Of a stretch of DNA of 6,791 nucleotides, positions 5,728 through 6,791 are shown piece by piece. The stretch spans positions 1 through 6,791 of the forward strand of contig CAZXVU010000112.1 of NCBI GenBank assembly GCA_964644465.1, in the 5' to 3' direction. Both the position numbers and the translations under genes were made by a program. The notes beneath the pieces are model-generated. The model did not search any database, was not told where the DNA came from, and was given only the letters and a program-made list of their open reading frames with translations. The first letter of the stretch is position 1, and each line of letters begins with the position of its first letter. This DNA comes from CAZXVU01 sp964644465. Lineage in GTDB: Bacteria; Chlamydiota; Chlamydiia; Chlamydiales; SM23-39.

Positions 5728-5841
5728 GCGAGGCAAACGGGGTCCCCAACGACGCTTCGTCGGAAGGGGTGTGAAAGACAGATCGAAGTAAGCGGAGAGG
5801 GCCCCACGAAGTGGGAAACGGAGCGAACGGTTCAAGCGAGG
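5728..5841 (+). repeat. mosaic of hairpin modules related to the palindromic element at 3221-3382
   Basis: Read on the plus strand, this region contains GCGAGGCAAA (5728-5737), GGGGTCCCC (5739-5747), a CGACG-CTT-CGTCG hairpin (5750-5762) closed by CCCC and GGGG (5744-5747, 5766-5769), TAAGC followed by GGAGAGG, a second hairpin CCCAC-GAA-GTGGG (5803-5815), and CAAGCGAGG (5833-5841) preceded by AACGG and GAG. The minus strand of the other element has the same GCGAGGCAAA, the same GGGGTCCCC plus hairpin closed by CCCC/GGGG, TAAGC followed by GAGGAGG, and a 21-base block agreeing with 5821-5841 at 17 positions. Stem sequences differ while pairing is kept. The module order is not identical, so this is a rearranged or partial copy. 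Confidence 0.45.
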
Positions 5842-5943
5842 AAGACCATTCTTGAATATGAAGGATTCCGAGCGAGAATCGATATGTCAAAGCCGCAGCA
5901 AGTCATTTGTCACCTGATTATCTGCCCTGTTAATAAAATCCCC

Positions 5944-5972
5944 TTGGCAGTAGAAATAGTTCCTGATAAAAT
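5944..5972 (+). promoter_or_regulatory. sigma70-type promoter of hpf
   Basis: TTGGCA (5944-5949) and TAAAAT (5967-5972), spaced by exactly 17 bases, each match 5 of 6 consensus positions. Transcription would start near 5979, giving a leader of about 17 nt that still contains the AGGAAG ribosome binding site (5987-5992). This is the best promoter in the window by consensus. Confidence 0.65.
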
Positions 5973-5995
5973 GGGTTCTCAAGAACAGGAAGATT

Positions 5996-6619
5996 ATGGT
6001 CAAACCGAATAAGTTTGCGAATGAAGGGTACACGATTTACGTGATCGGAAAACATATCGAAATCACCGATGCTATGCGCAATTACGTGATGGAAAAACTC
6101 TCCCGCGTTGAGAAAATCGCAGAGCAGATCATCGATATCACGGTTACTTTGGATGCCCAGAAACTTGAGCAATCTTGTTCTATATTCATGAATTTCATCC
6201 ATTTCCACATCAAAGTCGGCGCAAGCACAGATAATATGTATTCCGCGATTGATAAAGCGACCGACCGTCTGATCAAATTGATCCGCCGCTATAAAACAAA
6301 GCTTCAATCCCACCGTGCAAAACACGTCAGCACTGTCGATATCCATGTCAACGTCATCCAGGCTTTAAAAGACGATCTGAAAATGATCAATGATGATATC
6401 GAAGCCGAAAATGCGAAAGAAGAAGAAGAAAAATACAAACTGCACGAAGTGGTCGCAAAAGAGACCATGCCTCTGAAGACTTTGACGCAAGACGAAGCGA
6501 TCATGAAAATGGAAATCACTGAAGAACCTTTCTTGATCTTCCGCTCTGAAGAAGATCAGAAAATCAAGGTGATCTACCGCCGCGAAGACCGGAACTACGG
6601 TCTTGTATTGATCCAATAA
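5996..6619 (+). CDS. hpf: long-form ribosome hibernation promoting factor
   Basis: A 207-residue protein with the two-domain layout of long HPF. Residues about 11-107 form the RaiA/HPF-like N-domain (YTIYVIGKHIEITDAMRNYV ... DNMYSAIDKATDRLIKLIRRYK), which sits in the mRNA/tRNA channel of the 30S subunit. A charged linker (about 122-148, rich in Asp, Glu and Lys) leads to the C-terminal dimerisation domain at about 157-207 (TMPLKTLTQDEAIMKMEITEEPFLIFRSEE, then KVIYRREDRNYGLVLIQ). In this family the C-domain dimerises to join two 70S ribosomes into an inactive 100S dimer during starvation or dormancy. AGGAAG precedes the ATG by 3-5 bases, and a strong promoter lies just upstream. The stop codon overlaps the start of the next gene (TAATG), so the pair is probably cotranscribed. 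In an intracellular organism with a resting stage such a factor would be expected to act in dormancy; that is inference. Confidence 0.93.
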   Translation: MVKPNKFANEGYTIYVIGKHIEITDAMRNYVMEKLSRVEKIAEQIIDITVTLDAQKLEQSCSIFMNFIHFHIKVGASTDNMYSAIDKATDRLIKLIRRYKTKLQSHRAKHVSTVDIHVNVIQALKDDLKMINDDIEAENAKEEEEKYKLHEVVAKETMPLKTLTQDEAIMKMEITEEPFLIFRSEEDQKIKVIYRREDRNYGLVLIQ

Positions 6620-6791
6620 TGCTCTGGGATCCAATCCGGTTGCTCTGGGTTGCCGCGACTCCCGAAGAGGAAGTCCGCCAAAAACTCATTCAAAAGATGA
6701 TTTCTGAATTAGGTTTTCCCAAAGGACTCATCGCTGTGGAAAAAGAGATCTCAGGAAATAACCGGCGCATCGATCTGATCTGCTATACCCC
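6619..6791 (+). CDS. HSDR_N (type I restriction enzyme R N-terminal-like) domain protein, partial
   Basis: The first 57 codons of a gene cut by the window edge. The start MLWDPIRLLWVAATPEEEVRQ, then LGFPKGLIAVEKEI and NNRRIDLICYTP, fits the HSDR_N-type nuclease-like domain, whose members typically open with DPVR, a TPEE-VRQ helix, P-xx-I-VE and a conserved R-x-D. Glu-42 in VEKE and Asp-52 in RRID are the candidate catalytic acidic residues of a PD-(D/E)XK-like core. Many bacteria have stand-alone proteins of about 150-200 residues with this domain and unknown function, so it need not be a restriction enzyme; no hsdM or hsdS is in the window. The ATG overlaps the hpf stop by one base (TAATG), so translation probably depends on re-initiation after hpf. 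Confidence 0.7.
   Translation, partial: MLWDPIRLLWVAATPEEEVRQKLIQKMISELGFPKGLIAVEKEISGNNRRIDLICYT

Larger units (their letters stand above)
5522..5995. other. 474-base gene-free region between the divergent transporter and hpf genes
   Basis: No protein gene is supported here. From left to right it holds the transporter Shine-Dalgarno, leader, inverted repeat and promoter, a plus-strand terminator, the repeat modules, about 100 bases (5842-5943) in which I see nothing specific, and the hpf promoter. The only long reading frame (5653-6012, TTG start) is rejected below. Confidence 0.7.

Noticed and set aside
5653..6012. A 119-codon plus-strand frame with TTG start and a lipobox-like LLTGC near its N-terminus
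   Set aside because: No ribosome binding site, no basic N-terminal region, it starts inside the terminator hairpin, passes through the repeat modules and overlaps the well-supported hpf start in another frame.

Overview
The window looks like a chromosomal segment from a Gram-negative, host-associated bacterium, most likely an environmental chlamydia (Parachlamydiales). This assignment is an inference from gene style and content: a one-TM LysM protein with a chlamydia-like unannotated middle, an M2/M3-type zinc peptidase, a short sugar porter coupled to recO, and a long-form hpf followed by a stand-alone HSDR_N protein. No marker gene here proves it. Base composition is moderately AT-rich and similar across the genes. 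Nothing resembles a prophage, integrase or insertion-sequence transposase.

Left part (1-1633): after about 85 bases that may be the tail of an upstream gene, a good sigma70-type promoter (123-151) drives a 417-residue membrane-anchored LysM protein (178-1431). Its last 31 bases overlap, tail to tail, a complete yidD gene on the minus strand (1401-1610). yidD begins only 23 bases from the start of the next plus-strand gene.

Middle (1634-3644): a 529-residue M2/M3-like zinc metallopeptidase (1634-3223) is followed directly by a 162-base palindromic element whose terminal inverted repeat includes the peptidase stop codon. Next come two plus-strand tRNA genes, Leu(GAG) and Arg(UCG), probably one transcript, ending just before the 3' end of recO.

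Right part, minus strand (3642-5521): a sugar-porter-family MFS transporter and recO form a two-gene operon with an ATGA stop/start overlap. The transporter has an unusually short central cytoplasmic loop and Asn at the position where H+-coupled relatives carry Asp.

Right part, plus strand (5522-6791): a 474-base gene-free region holds the transporter promoter and leader with a 9-bp inverted repeat, a plus-strand intrinsic terminator with no plus-strand gene in front of it, a mosaic of hairpin modules related to the palindromic element after the peptidase, and a strong promoter for hpf. hpf (5996-6619) encodes the long form of the ribosome hibernation factor. It overlaps by one base the start of an HSDR_N-domain protein that runs off the window.

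Functionally the genes are mostly housekeeping: envelope biogenesis (LysM protein, YidD), peptide turnover, translation (two tRNAs, HPF), sugar uptake and recombination repair (RecO). The non-routine parts are the palindromic repeat modules, the orphan terminator and the sequence deviations in the transporter.
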